From Cynocephalus volans (Eukaryota; Chordata; Mammalia; Dermoptera; Cynocephalidae): a DNA stretch of 64,000 bases. The stretch lies in assembly GCF_027409185.1 (NCBI RefSeq), contig NC_084463.1, positions 72,959,852 through 73,023,851 of the forward strand, in the 5' to 3' direction. The position numbers and the translations under genes are program-made. Under the pieces are notes generated by a model. That model was not told the origin of the DNA, ran no database searches, and worked only from the letters and a program-made list of their open reading frames with translations. Of the stretch, positions 33,796 to 47,114 are shown in pieces; the stretch's first letter is position 1, and each line of letters starts with the position of its first letter.

Positions 33796-35399
33796 CTTGA
33801 CGTTAAATTTGAAAATATTTCTGTCTCATAGTACATACTTCTGGAACGTTGTAAAGAACTATATGCCAAGAAAAAATAAGAATAGAAAGAAAAAAATATG
33901 AGTTCTGGATAATCTGAATGCAGCTATTTTGAAATTTTCTTTGAAGGTGTATATTTAAAACATAGATGGACTTTTTTATTGGCTTAGACTTGCACTCTAC
34001 TAAGCCTGGGGGTTGTATATATGTTTGGTAACATTAACTGCTGGCTAAATTAAGTGACTTAAAAAAGCTATCTTGCTTTTTTTTTTCTTTCTTTTTTTTA
34101 AAAATTAGACTGTCCCATGAATAAAATCTTTTCTTTTTTTCTTTTTTCTTTCTATCACCTGTTCCCTCCATAATCACTTGTTACATGTCTGTGGGGAAAA
34201 TGATTTGTAAAAACCTGTGGTTTAACTTTAGTAGTGGGAGAGACTAAATAGAGTCTTAATTCCAAGTTGTTCTGAAAACTTTCTCCATGCTTTCTTCAAA
34301 TGTAGCTTACTGCCTAATTGATTTATCTAGTTCCTTACATTGTCTACTAGTTAGAGAATAAGTATTTTTCTCCCTTAGTTTAGGAATTCCAGACCACTCT
34401 TAACTGCTAAAAGAGAGCAGCAGAGATATGAACAAAAATATTTTAACATGCTTCAATTTATAATGTGCACCCCTGTGTCATATCGGAGGCAGTATAATAA
34501 ATTTAAGAATGAGCCATGCTCCAGAATTAGAGTTTGGTCTTTTCTGAATCGCTTATTTCCAAAAGGTTCTATAGTTACTTTTCATCCACTGTTTTTTTCT
34601 GATAAGGTTTTTACTTTTTCCACTTGGATAATAAGTAACTGAAAAATTTTAAGCAATAAACAAAGTACTTCACAGCAATCGTGTATGAGAAAAAGCTAAA
34701 GAAAATTATTTCTCTCTGCTAGAGAGTACAAATAAACTCCCATATGCTTTTGACTTGTGATTTAAGTAATTTCATGTATTTTTTTCAGAGTGGCAGGTGT
34801 ATTATTAGTGATAGCATCAATCAGTAGTATACTTTAGATACAGGTATTACCATTTTCTCAAATCCTTGAGATTTTCCATTATAAGATCCCGAATCACTGT
34901 AAGTTGCCATTTCCGTGGGATAAATTCTATGACTCTGGCTAAAAAATTCTGTTTCACAGTTCACTTATGTAGAAAGATTTTTACATACATTTATGGAGTT
35001 TTTGCTACTGAAAATTGTGGTAAATTATCTTGTTTGAGAGCAATTACATATTCTCAAGTCTTAATAGCACAAGTAGTGACATTTTGAAATGGGGTTTTAA
35101 AGAAAAAGATTTAAATTTTCCCATTTTCCAACTTTCACTCAGGAATCAGTTAATATACTCTATCACCATCAATTCGTAATGGTGATTAGCAATAAAGATT
35201 CGTGTTCTGCCAAGGTCCTAGGAGGTATATCAGAGTTCTTGTATTTAGAACTTTAAAAACATATCTCTAGTCTGTAACTTCTGAACATGGGAAGAATCCC
35301 AGACATCTAAAAAAAGTTAAGGTTTTCTAAAATTTCATGATCTGAAACACAGTCCAACTAAACTTCCTGCTTGAGAAGAACTAATTGATGAATTATGAG
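33796..35399. other. TRPC6 intron 1, unassigned
   Basis: AT-rich intronic DNA in which I see no repeat or exon. Confidence 0.4.
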
Positions 35400-36700
35400 T
35401 AATGAAACAGCGACCTGTTTGTAAACTAAAGCTCTGGCAATACAATATGGACTGAGATAATCTAAAAACCTTATGGTTACAAAAACCTAGCAATACTGGA
35501 TAAAATATTTAAAATGACTACCCAATATTGCAAAAAAATAACAGGGATTACTATGTGCCAAGAACAAAGAAGTTAAAAGACAAAGTGTAGATTGGGAAGT
35601 GATGCTGTGGCTGCCCTGGAGAGTTATGGGATTCAGTGACCAAGGAGTTTGGAGTCAAATATCCATATGAGACAGAAAGAAGGTAAGGCCAGTGTCCCAG
35701 ATGGAGCAGAGAGTTGGAACTGAGACATTCCTGCCTTCTGCATAAAACTCTCACTCTTATTGTAATGAAAACATAGGCTAGATAAATATGCCTGCCACAA
35801 CAGGGTGAGAGCAAGAAACTTTGTCAGTAAGAAAAGATATCTTTCCCTGGAATTTCATTTTTGGGCCTGCATGCTATGTGAGTTTTTTTTGTTTTGTTTT
35901 GTTTTGTTCTGTTTGTTTTGTTTTGTTTTTTTACTCTACCTAGCTGACCTAGAAATCATCAAGCCGAAAAATACCCTGGGGCTCCTACAAGAGTAAAACA
36001 CAAAACCATTATGAAAGAATAGTACCAACCATCTAGACTGCCTAGGATTTTCAAGAAAAAAGCCAAGCCCTGCTACAGATATGCTCACTATAATGAATGA
36101 CAAAAACCTGCAAGGAAATAATCAACCATGAATGAGAGTCAGCAGACAATGAAATCCATGAGTGAGGGTCTGTATAAATAACAGCAGTACTGGATCCTTA
36201 AGAACTTGAGATAATGTAACAACATGAAAGAGAATATAAAACAGGTATGTATAAAATGTTGACAATGCAAAATAAGAAATCAAACCCTAAGAAAAAAATA
36301 AGACTTATTTTAAAAAGGAGACAAATAGAACATCTGTAAATTATAGTTCTTAAAATAAAAAAAAAAACCTCAATGGAATAGTTAAAATATAGATTAGGCA
36401 TAGTATCATTGATGAGAATACCTAAAATGCAGAGACATAAAGAAATGGAAAACATAAACATTATTAAGAGTCATGGAATTAAATGGTAAGAGTTCCAGGA
36501 GGAGAAAATACAGAGAATGGGGAAGAGGCAACATTTGAATAGATAATGATGATGATTTTCCAGAAATTATGAATTCTCATGTTCCTGAAGTACAACAATA
36601 TTAGTGTGATACAGAAAAATAAACTCATTTAAACACCATTTAAATTGCAGAACACCAAAGACAAGAAGAACTATTAAAAACAAACCAAAATACAAGGATT
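35400..36700 (+). mobile_element. Old L1 5'-region/ORF1 fragment
   Basis: The blocks caatactggataaaatattt, attactatgtgccaagaaca, aatgagagtcagcagacaat and, at the end, ttccagaaattatgaattct with tgcagaacaccaaagacaag follow old L1 leader and ORF1 order. The last blocks correspond to the ORF1 C-terminal region. A TTTTG-rich patch lies at 35885-35930. No coding frame remains. Confidence 0.5.
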
Positions 36701-36776
36701 TGAAGGAGTGAGTTTTAAAATTCCAAATATTTGTAATGAAAATACACTCATATGTATAGCTTGTAAGAAGTATGTT

Positions 36777-36807
36777 TTTCTTTCTTTCTTTTTTTTTTTT
36801 TTTTTTT
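36777..36807. repeat. T-rich tract
   Basis: A TTTC/T run, probably a microsatellite grown from a retroelement tail. Confidence 0.7.
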
Positions 36808-37354
36808 ACATAAAACACTTTCCTCTCTAGTTATCAATGTGGTGTTTTACATGGAGTCAGTGCTCCACTGCTGATAGGGTTTCCTCAAACGTAGTTATGG
36901 ACAAAACCCTTTCATAGAGAGGCTTATCATTGAATCACAGTCTTAGGAGAAATCCAAAGTGATTCTTAATTCTATCTCCTGTTTCACTTGATGAAAACAA
37001 AAGTGATTTTTTAAAAAAATGGATCACAGATTCTTTTACATTTTTATTTACTATAGGAGGGTTTTGGATGATCTGAAACCTATTTATGACCCTGAGGACC
37101 CAGACTTTGAATTCCTGATTTAAGAGAGGTGACCTAATGTTAGAAACCATAGATAAGTAAAATTCCCCAAACATAGCCTTTTTTTCTCCAGGCAAATAAA
37201 CTCAGTCTTGAACACATTGATGTATAAAGAAGGGAATGAAAAATTCAGACTGTAGGCTAGAAATGTTTTTCTGACATTAATTGCTGTTAGAGCAGACTAC
37301 TCTTTTAAAGAAGTTTAAGATTGAAGGGCAGATGAACTCAGGCCTATGGATCAT
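36808..37354. other. TRPC6 intron 1, unassigned
   Basis: I recognise no element here. Confidence 0.4.
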
Positions 37355-37460
37355 ATACCTCTTTTCCTCTACTAGACAGTAAGCCTCCAGAAGTGGGGCT
37401 GTCCTTCGTTCCCTACACTTAGCATAGTGCCTGGCAAGGAGAAGGTGACAATTAATTTAT
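37355..37460 (+). mobile_element. L2 3' end
   Basis: The pattern ctagacagtaagcctccaga...cttagcatagtgcctggcaa matches the L2 terminus. Confidence 0.5.
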
Positions 37461-39350
37461 TGCTCAGCAAAGACTGGTTCTTTCTCCACAATATTTATTT
37501 TACTAAGGAATAAAGTGATGCCAGCTCCTTTAGTAAAACAGCATCTGGATCCTCTAAGTTAAATAGAGGAGTGAATGTCCACACAGAAAGAGATACCCAT
37601 ATCTTATATTCCAGCTGCATGTCATTAAGATTCATCTTTTTCTGGGAAATCTTTCACTAATTACTACCACACCACCATGCTGCTCTTCTTTTAGCTCGCT
37701 AGCCTAGTCTTGTCCCTTAAAGTTCCCTATGCACACTGAAATGAGGCTGTAACTTTACCAGGACCTATTAAATGCTCAGGGATAACAAAAGAAAATTAAC
37801 ATACAAAAACTCATGGCTGGATATATAACTTTTCTTCCAGCTCAATATGGAGTCTCCTGAAGACTGACCCTTGTCTAGCCCCAAGCTTCATCCAATTGTC
37901 AGCAAACATTCTTCTCTTCAGTCTTCAGACCATCCTCAATCAACGTGGCCCTGCATAGTCCTAGCTCAGACAGAGGAAGGAACCCCCCACATCCCAACCC
38001 ATCTCTTTTTTCTTCAATGTAAGATCTGCTTTTCAAATTCCATTTCTTTATTAGGATCTCCTTCTTTCCTGAATGAATGACATTAAGTATATCAACTCCT
38101 TTAAGCAAAGACCCCATCACTTACTTATCCACAGAGGTGTAGCTTCACTCTCTGGCCCAAAAGAGGCAGTCATATCAGAAAAGGACAGCCCAGCAGCAAT
38201 AGAAGGGATTTCCAAATAAAACTAAAGGGCTCATTTCTGTGCAAGACATATGTATCAAATGAAAAATCAATCAATCAAAGGGAGCATGTGTGATACCATA
38301 ATTTCTTATACATATAAAGTGGGTTAGAATTCAGAGAGAATCCTAATATTTATTATGTCCTTTGAAATAACAAAGTCAAGACCTGGACCTTGGTTAAAGG
38401 TTTGCAGTTTGGAAGCTGCTCCCCAGGGAAAAAGCACGTGTACAATACACTTTTGGATCTGATTCCCCTTCTTCATTTAGTAATTAGTAACTCCTCCAGC
38501 CACTTGGAGTAATGGTGGGCTTCTTTTGAATGACATTTTGGACATCTGTGTTCTGCAGGTCAGAAATCACCTATTTTGTTTCCAACTCCCCCCCCCCCCT
38601 TGAAGTAACCAACATCCACTGGTAACAAATTATTACCATGAAAAATTTTTTTTAGGGTGCCAGCATTGTAGGTTGTGGAGTGAGTGCCAGCTGTGCTTAG
38701 AAGCCCACATTTATTCTGCAACAAAATGCATGTTTACCTCTAGGAAGACATTGCATAATTTTTTTCTCTAGACAGTTATATTTCTTGAGTTATAAGAAGT
38801 AACTTCATAAGGCATCTTTGCCTCTTAGAGAGTAAAAAATCATAAAAGGAAAGCATTTTCTTGAGTCCATTCTTGTTTTTCTCTCTCTTTCATAAAAATT
38901 TGCTAAATATAATTGGATCCAGTTGGATAAAATTACCATTTATGATTGCTCTTTGTTTAGGAATCTTTTGCTGGCTTTCAATACCATGGAGAAGTGCTCA
39001 TCTATATGCCAAATTTCAATTAAACTTTGGCATCTAAAATTTGGTATGCTGCTCAAGACTCTTTAAGCCATTGGGTTTGACTGAATCACATTTCTTATAG
39101 ACTGTTTAGAGCAGCATATCAAAATGAGTGTTACGGATACCCATACAACATGTGTCATTGTGGCAGAACTGTTTTCTACCTAATTCAGCTAACTCAGCCA
39201 CGACAAAGAGGACAGATGATGTTTACTAGAATGATATACAATTCAATGTAAGGTGCTGTTTTTGTAGAGAACTAATCAAAAATATTTGTATAAATTTGGA
39301 GCAACTAACATTTTTTGAATAGCCACTCTGTAACAGGTCCTTTTCTAGTT
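37461..39350. other. TRPC6 intron 1, unassigned
   Basis: About 1.9 kb with no recognisable element beyond a C-run at about 38588-38599. Confidence 0.4.
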
Positions 39351-39360
39351 GTCATACAAT

Positions 39361-40196
39361 TTTTTTTATTGGTTATGAATATTCATGAGATACAAAGCTG
39401 ATTGTCACCCCTTGTGCCCACGATGTGGGGGCCAGATCCATACTGGCAGCATGCCCCTTACCAAAAATTGCATTTGTACCCCATGTCCCCCACCCAATTA
39501 TCCCCAACGTCCTTTCCCTTCCCCCTTCCCCCCCCCACTCCACTTTGTAGCCCAAGGAATGTTCTCTCCCTCTGCAAGTCCAACATACTACTGTGGTCTT
39601 TCTTTGGTTCCTTCTTTCTCTCTTAGCTCCCACTTATGAGTGAGTACATGTGGTATTTATCCCTCTGTGCTTTGCTTATTTCACTAAGTTTCTCCAGGCT
39701 CATCCATGTTGTTGCAAATGGAAGTATTTCATTCTTTTTATGATAGAGTAGTATTCCGTGGTGTATATATATCACAGTTTCTTTATCCAGTCATATATCG
39801 ATGGACATTTAGGTTGGTTCCATATCTTGGCTATTGTAAACAGAGCTGCGATGAACATGGGAGTGCACAACAAACTCAAGGACAAAGACCATATGATTAT
39901 CTCAATAGATGCTGAAAAAGCATTTGACAAAATTCAACATCCCTTCATGATAAAGACTCTCAACAAATTAGGTGTAGAAGAAAAGTATCTCAACACAATA
40001 AAAGCCATTTATGACAAGCCCACCACCAGTATCATTCTGAATGGGGAAAAACTGAGGGCCTTTCCCTTAAGAACAGGAACAAAGATGGCCACTCTCACCA
40101 CTTCTATTTAACATAGTACTAGAGGTACTAGCCAGAGCAATCAGACAAGAGAAACAAACAAAGGGAATCCAGATTGGAAAAGATGATGTCATACAA
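39361..40196 (-). mobile_element. L1 with 5' inversion (twin priming)
   Basis: From 39361 to about 39866 the sequence is the complement of an L1 3' end (T-run, 3'UTR, late ORF2). At about 39866 it flips: 39867 to about 40187 is + strand L1 from the RT region ([18 protein letters not shown], then [16 protein letters not shown]). The unit is flanked by gtcatacaa at 39351-39359 and 40188-40196. A 3' end joined to an inverted upstream segment, with the intervening part missing, is the product of twin-primed reverse transcription. The open frame spanning the junction (39758-40111) is a chance fusion and not a gene. This copy is more diverged than A-E, so older. Confidence 0.88.
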
Positions 40197-40767
40197 ATTT
40201 GTAATTTGCACTTCAGAGAAGCCATTTTATAAATGACAATGCTGAAACTTAGAGATGTTAAGCAATATGCTGAAAGTTAACATAGCCATTAAGTTATCAA
40301 GTGGGCAAAACCCAATATGTCTCAGAGCAGGCTGGAACATGTGGACAGAAGGGCCTGCAGGTTGCATAGAGTCCTCCCCACTCTCAGCATCTCATATATC
40401 ATGCTTGCCTCAGGCACAGCAGGTTACAGGTGGGTTGTGCTCTTGGAAAGTACACTCATCATTCATTCTCCTCTCTCTTTTCATAAGTATTCGGGGAGCC
40501 ACAGGTTGGCTCTGATCTACTGAACCAAGATTCCTTGTGCTATGCTCATTATATCTAAGTTATACTCTGGGTGACAGGAGAAGACAGGATGAAATAGTAT
40601 GAAAGGCAGTAATAAGTGTGTTTGACTCCCACTTTCTCTCTCCTTTGAAATTATAACCATTTTGAAGGTCAAGCTTTATATTACACTTCTTCTTTCACTA
40701 ATTCATTAATCTGTTTTTTTCATTCATCTCTGTTAACTTTATGTGGTTATATCCAGTAATAATAAAA
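40197..40767. other. TRPC6 intron 1, unassigned
   Basis: I recognise no element here. Confidence 0.4.
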
Positions 40768-40960
40768 ATAATAGCTAGATTTACTGGGGACTTCTATGTG
40801 CTAAGCCCTTCTTTAAACGCTTTATAGGTATTACCTCATTGAATCCTTATAACAAACCTATGAGGTATGTACTTTTATAATACAAATTTTACTGAAAGAA
40901 AAAAATATACCACAGAAAAAGGAGGTTAAGTGACTTGCCAAATGCTACACAGCTTGGAGT
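40768..40960 (+). mobile_element. MIR element
   Basis: MIR order is clear: ttctatgtgctaagccctt, tattacctcattgaatcctt, aacctatgaggtatgtactt, ggttaagtgacttgccaaat. Confidence 0.65.
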
Positions 40961-41837
40961 TGGCAGAAATGGAAGAGAACGGAAGGAGCAAAAGATTGTT
41001 TTATCACTTATCTGAATAAACAGTGAAACTAGGTTTTGAAAAATTACCAGTCTTTGTCACCAAAGGAAGACTGTGAATGTATCAAAACTAACTAGTCTGT
41101 AGATTACTTACCAATTTTACTAAAGGTCCACAAACAGACCATGACTGAAGATTACAAGAGGCAAAACTTTCTTTTACTCTTTATTTTTCTCTGTCATGGA
41201 ATGAAATTACTTCTATGCTATAATGCAAGTAGCATTAGAAAAATGGACTCAAATAGCAGGATGAAACTGGAGATTTCATTGCAGAATTTGCATAATTTTC
41301 AAGCATTTTACGTGGTATTCATCTGAAGATGTGTATCGCCAGAAATCAATTACAGTGTGGATAGTCATGTTGAGATTGATTGCCTATTCGAGGCAGATTT
41401 CAGGTTTCAATTACAGGAGCTCTGGTTTGCAGCACAAAGAGCATTTTGTCCTGACCTATGGTGGATCAGTGCAAAACCCTCACGCAAACCTGGGCAGAGT
41501 TCTCTTCGTGGGAATTACTGACAAAATTATCTTTAGAGCTATGTTAAAAATTGGAAACGACATGACTTCTAAAGGTAGTTTAAAAATTCTTTTAGGGAAT
41601 CAAAATGCTGTAGATAAAACTCATTTTTGTTATTACTGTGCTAGCTTTCTTGAAACTAGATTTTGCATTGAGTAGATTGAAGGTGGCAGGGGTGGAGGGG
41701 GTGTTGTGGGGGCTATGAAAAGCTTACTGCTGGGCAGTGTGAAAATCCCACACTTACCCAGGAAATGGTTTCTGCAGGACCCCTTTTCTTGGAGAGGCAT
41801 TCAGGGCCAGACACCAAATTCCATGTGAAAAACTCAT
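40961..41837. other. TRPC6 intron 1, unassigned
   Basis: An open frame of 114 codons (41331-41675) has no recognisable similarity or exon context, and I treat it as chance. No element is recognised. Confidence 0.4.
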
Positions 41838-41915
41838 TAATTTACTTCAACAAAGTTTTGTTTAAGTTCCTTTGATGTGCCAGGCACCATTTTTGGGAAC
41901 CATGAACACCGTGTT
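41838..41915 (-). mobile_element. L2 3' end remnant
   Basis: The stretch caacaaagttttgtttaagt...gatgtgccaggcaccatttt resembles the complement of the L2 terminus. Confidence 0.4.
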
Positions 41916-42877
41916 TCATCAAGTCTAAGCTTCTATCAACTGTAAACTGCCCTGATATTTTATGTACCTTCAAGAAACAAGAAAAAAAGTGCTATCAAGT
42001 AAAATATATGTTAGATTTTTATTTTATACCTATTGAAGCAGCTCTTAATTAGATATAGATTCTGGCCATATGTAACTTTTATGTACATAAAAAAAGAAAA
42101 TATAAACAAAATAAATTTGTTATGTATTCCTAAATCTTTTACACATTGAGGGACGGACTCTCCTGAGCCACTTTTCAGCTCAGAATCTTCAGTGCCCATG
42201 TTTTCCCACACAGTATTGTCCTCTGTGCCTAGAAGAACATCGGTAATAAAGCATTTTTTGAAAGAATCCTAAGAATCCATGATAGACCCAAAAAGCTTTT
42301 GGTGCTAGGCAGTTAAACTGACCTTGCAATTATTTAGAACTAGCTTATTTTTACTAACAGTTCCATAATGTTGCTAAATAAATCTGGTTCACCACGGTTC
42401 CTTATGTATTCCCTACCTTTCCCAAGACACGCATATATATGCACACATGTATTTGTTTCTTAGTCTTGGAAACAGGGCTTCACTACTATTTCCAGCATTC
42501 ATTTTCAAGCCACCGTCATCCATTCTGAAACTTTGGATGTCATTACTTTTAATGTTTGTACATGCACTGGTGATGAAAACTATATCATTGCAACAACTGA
42601 CACCTGACTGATAGTGATTGAAAGAAGGCTTAGATTACAGGGCATGCTCTATTCTAGAGAAGTTAAAATGGGAGAAATATGTGTCTTAGAATCAATGAAA
42701 TATGATGTTTGGTGTGCTAGAGTTATGGTAAATGAGAGGGAGAAGAGGAGACATGAAAATTACAAGGCAAACAGTATCCGTTATGGTCTGTCTGCAATTT
42801 TAGAGGTTTGGAATTTATTCTCTAGCAGACTTTAAAACACAGATAAAACCATGCCAGTCCTTTTTAAAATTTACATC
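41916..42877. other. TRPC6 intron 1, unassigned
   Basis: I recognise no element here. Confidence 0.4.
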
Positions 42878-43172
42878 AACTTATTTGATCCTGTCAGCAT
42901 ACCTGTGTTGTAAATAATATTATTTCCACTTACAAATGAGGAAACAGAAGTTCAGAAAGGTAAAATAACTCGCCTAGGAATTAATGGCACTCAATTATCT
43001 GAGCCTGTCAAGCTCATATTTGACTGTTTTTCTTGCTTGCTTGTTTTTGACCTTCGCTGTTCTGCACTTCTTCCCCTCCGATAGAATAGCAGCTCCATGA
43101 GGACAGGGATCTAGTCTGTAAACAGTGACTAGCATTTGGTAGGGACTCAATAAATATTTGTAGGATGAATAA
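42878..43172 (+). mobile_element. MIR fragment followed by L2 3' end
   Basis: MIR-like blocks (tccacttacaaatgaggaaa, gaaaggtaaaataactcgcc) end near 43000. The L2 terminus follows at 43075-43172 (cagctccatgaggacaggga, actcaataaatatttgtagg). Confidence 0.55.
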
Positions 43173-43309
43173 GTCAATACCTACCTTATACGAAATTATT
43201 TTGGTGTATTGCCATTACCTATAAAATTTTTTCCTCTGTGGGCTTCATATAGTATTGCTAGACTTTGCCTTTTAGGGTACCATGTTTTCGTCTTAGCTTT
43301 TTTCAGAAA

Positions 43310-43960
43310 CACTACAAATCAGATCTCTACTTCACATCATACATAAAAATCCATTCCAGATGAATTTTAATTTAAGAGGCAAAGCATCTGCCTTTATTTT
43401 CTTTTAAAAATTTTGATGACTTTCTTAAGACACAATTCTTAAGACACAAAAACAAAAAACATAAATTATAAAATTTATAAATATACTATATAAAAATTAG
43501 AAACTTTATTTATCAAAAGGCACCATAAGTAGAAAAAGAAAACTAGGGACTGGAAAAAGATACTGACCACATATAAAATACTGACAATTTGTAAATTCCC
43601 TAAAAAATAGGCTAAGACATGCATGCTTTCTCACAGCAGCAGAAATGCAAATTATCAATAATTATCCAGTGTCTTATTAATAATCCTGAAAATGTTAAAA
43701 CAATCCCAAAGAGATATCATTTGACACCCACCAAATTGGCAAAAAATAAACAGGCTTGATAATATCAAGTGTCTGTGATGATGCAGATCAATGAAACCCT
43801 ATATACCCAGCTACTGGGAGTGTACACCAAAGGGATATAACCTCATTTTAAAAATTGCAAAACTTAGTAAATGGTGAAGATGAGAATATCTTATAACCTA
43901 CAGTTTCACTCCTTGACCTATACCTAAGGCAGTGGTCTTGATGATATTCAGGTTGTGTAT
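43310..43960 (+). mobile_element. Old L1 ORF2 3' fragment
   Basis: The blocks atttatcaaaaggcaccata, gcagcagaaatgcaaattat, aaagagatatcatttgacac, gctactgggagtgtacacca and cctataccta follow late ORF2. They are heavily decayed with stops in all frames. Confidence 0.65.
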
Positions 43961-44483
43961 ACCCTTCAAGAACAATGAAAAAATATATACCTTCCTATAT
44001 CTTTAAGTTAACATCTAAAAGCTTTTATCATAAATCTAAATAGCTAGTTAGCAGTGAGTTCATGACTTGATCTTACTCATTTTGGGTCCAGAGTTTAGAA
44101 TTTTCTGGATGAAAATCTCACACATTTTGATCAGTAATAGTTTATTTTTTGCTTAATAATTATTAGAAATGTATCTCTTAAAAAGACAGGTGAGGAGGGT
44201 TTTGGAGCCTTGATTAAAGGAGGATTAGTTTGAACTTTGGGATATTTATTTTAAAGGAATACATATAGATATGGAGGATCTGAAAATAAATTTGAGCAAA
44301 ACTATTTCTGTGCTTGTACCTGCTGCAAAGACTTTGTGTACCCCATGGGATAGGCACTCCAGTTTAAAGACTTCATTGTCCTAACACATCAGTCCTACCC
44401 CACACTTATGTAGGCACAGGGAGCAGACACCTACACATAGACAGCATCCTCACACATTCTTGTCCTTATTCCACTCCCTTAGG

Positions 44484-44530
44484 TGTCTATCATTATTATT
44501 ACTACTACTACTATTATTATTATTATTATC
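44484..44530. repeat. (ATT/ACT)n microsatellite
   Basis: Trinucleotide runs of att and act are interleaved. The tract is likely length-variable. Confidence 0.85.
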
Positions 44531-44534
44531 AGTT

Positions 44535-44745
44535 TTTAATACAACACTATGCAATAGAACTTTCTGCAATGGTGTAAATGTTCTATATCTGCTCTGCCCA
44601 ATATGACAGCCACTGGTATTGAGCACTTGAAATATGGCTAGTGCAACTGACAAACTGAATTTTTAGCTTTATTAATTTCAATTAATTTCAATTAAAATTT
44701 TTATATGTGACCAGAGGTTACCATATTGGACAGCCCATTTCTAAC
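44535..44745. mobile_element. Ancient hAT-like DNA transposon (MER type)
   Basis: The element has imperfect inverted segments around gctctgcccaatatgacagc (44591) and ttaccatattggacagccc (44716-44736), with caatagaactttctgcaatg and tgagcacttgaaatatggct between or beside them. This is a familiar dispersed mammalian element whose exact family name I cannot confirm. It is non-coding. Confidence 0.5.
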
Positions 44746-44784
44746 CCCTTTACACAGATTAGTTTTCCACATTCCTGACAGAGG

Positions 44785-45005
44785 AAACACTAATTAATAA
44801 CATACTATGTGTCAGGCACTGTCGTAAGCATTTTACACATATTAACTCATTTATACCTCACGTCGACCCTGTGAGGTAGGCCTATTATTATCTTCATTTT
44901 ACAGATTAGGAAGTTAAAGCCCAGACATATAAAGTAACTTTTACAAAGTCACATAGGTAATTGCAGAGCTGGGATTCAAACCCAACCAGTTTTATTCCAG
45001 AGTCT
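44785..45005 (+). mobile_element. MIR element
   Basis: A well-preserved MIR: tactatgtgtcaggcactgt, attttacacatattaactca, cttcattttacagattagga, gcagagctgggattcaaacc. Confidence 0.8.
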
Positions 45006-45472
45006 GTATTATTTATGATTACTCTTGACTCTCTCAGATAAGCTATTTATAATACTCACTTTCAATAATATATTCCAAAGGGGTCAGAAACAAGGACAAA
45101 GACATTTTTCCTATCATGCTTCAATTCACAACAGTAGGTAGAGTATGGCTTAGAATTTTTTATTATGCAAACTAGGATTTTTGGTATATCTGTGGGGCAA
45201 AATCTAAATTCCTTGTTCTTAAATTTTGGGTTTTACAGAAACAAGCATTTTCATATAATGAAATGAGTAAAAAAGAAAGATAACAGAGAAAGAATTTTAA
45301 AACATATGATTTGCAAAAGGATTAATCTGGAAACATTCTGGGACTCAGGATGAAGTCATAAGCTTCTTGAGTTTTGGGAATGCCCCAAATTCATAGGTGC
45401 TAAATACATAACTGCTCATTCAGATTCTTGCAAGTCACATAGAAATTGGGTGATTTCGTTGAGATACTTTAA

Positions 45473-46893
45473 GGAAGAATCAACATAGTGAAAATGTCCA
45501 TACTACCCAAAGTGATATACAAATTCAATGCAATCCCCATCAAAATTCCAAAGACATTTTTCTCAGAAATGGAAAAAACTATCCAGACATTTATATGGAA
45601 CAATAAAAGACCACGCATAGCCAAAGCAATGCTGAGCAAAAAAAATAAAGCTGGAGGCATAACACTACCTGACTTTAAGCTATACTACAAAGCTATAATA
45701 ACCAAAACAGTATGGTACTGGCATAAAAACAGACACACTGACCAATGGAATAGAATAGAGAATCCAGAAATCAACCCACACACTTACTGTCAGCTGATCT
45801 TTGACAAAGGCACCAAGCCTATTCAGTGGCAAAGGGACTGCCTCTTCAGCAAATGGTGCTGGGATAACTGGATATCCATATGCAGGAGAATGAAACTAGA
45901 TCCATACCTCTCGCCGTATACTAAAATCAACTCAAAATGGATTAAGGATTTAAATATACACCCTGAAACAATAAAACTTCTTAAAGAAAACATAGGAGAA
46001 ACACTTCAGGAAATAGGACTGGGCACAGACTTCATGAATACGACCCCAAAAGCACGGGCAACCAAAGGAAAAATAAACAAATGGGATTATATCAAACTAA
46101 AAAGCTTCTGCACAGCAAAAGAAACAATTAAAAGAGTTAAAAGACAACCAACAGAGTGGGAGAAAATATTTGCAAAATATATATCTGACAAAGGATTAAT
46201 ATCCAGAATATATAAGGAACTCAAACAACTTTACAAGAAGAAAACAAGCAACCCGATTAAAAAATGGGCAAAAGAGCTAAGTAGGCATTTCTCTAAGGAA
46301 GATATCCAAATGGCCAACAGACATATGAAAAAATGCTCAACATCACTCAGCATCCAGGAAATGCAAATCAAAACCACATTGAGATACCATCTAACCCCAG
46401 TTAGGATGGCTAAAATCCAAAAGACTATGAACGATAAATGCTGGCGAGGCTGCGGAGAAAAAGGAACTCTCATACATTGTTGGTGGGACTGCAAAATGGT
46501 GCAGCCTCTATGGAAAATGGTATGGAGGTTCCTCAAACAATTGCAGATAGATCTACCATACGACCCAGCTATCCCACTGTTGGGAATATACCCAGAGGAA
46601 TGGAAATCATCAAGTCGAAGGTATACCTGTTCCCCAATGTTCATCGCAGCACTCTTTACAATAGCCAAGAGTTGGAACCAGCCCAAATGCCCATCATCGG
46701 ATGAGTGGATACGGAAAATGTGGTACATCTACACAATGGAATACTACTCAGCTATAAAAACGAATGAAATACTGCCATTTGCAACAACATGGATGGACCT
46801 CGAGAGAATTATATTAAGTGAAACAAGTCAGGCACAGAAAGAGAAATACCACATGTTCTCACTTATTGGAGGGAGCTAAAAATTAATATATAA

Positions 46894-46929
<36 letters not shown>

Positions 46930-47114
46930 CGGGGGCGGGGGGAAGAAGATATAACAACCACAATTATTTGAAGTTGATACGACAAGCAAACAGAAAGGAC
47001 ATTGTTGGGGGGGAGGGGGGGAGGGAGAAGGGAGGGAGGTTTTGGTGATGGGGAGCAATAATCAGCCACAATGTATATCGACAAAATAAAATTTAAAAAA
47101 AGAAAAAAAAAAAA
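45473..47114 (+). mobile_element. Young 5'-truncated LINE-1 (copy C)
   Basis: This copy lies in TRPC6 intron 1 in the sense orientation. It begins inside ORF2 at about codon 805 and runs through the 3'UTR ((CA)n, G-tracts) to an A-rich tail. The flanking duplication agaaattgggtgatttc is perfect (45441-45457 and 47115-47131). About 15 nt between the left repeat and the first L1 base are neither L1 nor obvious duplication. The absence of any stop in 1.4 kb of ORF2 points to a recent insertion. Confidence 0.93.
45488..46879 (+). pseudogene. L1-C ORF2p C-terminal fragment
   Basis: The reading frame is open for about 463 codons to the normal ORF2 stop, covering the region after the RT core and the cysteine/histidine cluster (CWRGC...HCWWDC). 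It lacks the endonuclease and RT active sites, and no promoter or initiation codon of its own is evident. It is a truncated copy and not a functional gene. Confidence 0.85.

Noticed and set aside
39758-40111. Open frame of 117 codons with RT-like sequence in its second half
   Set aside because: It crosses the inversion junction of a twin-primed L1, so the first half is antisense L1 and the second half sense L1. It is a chance fusion.
41331-41675. 114-codon frame in TRPC6 intron 1
   Set aside because: It has no recognisable domain, no splice context and AT-rich surroundings, and no retrocopy signs such as a tail or TSD were found.
44484-44530. Trinucleotide array as a possible CRISPR-like or regulatory repeat
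   Set aside because: It is an ordinary microsatellite with no spacers, in a mammalian genome.
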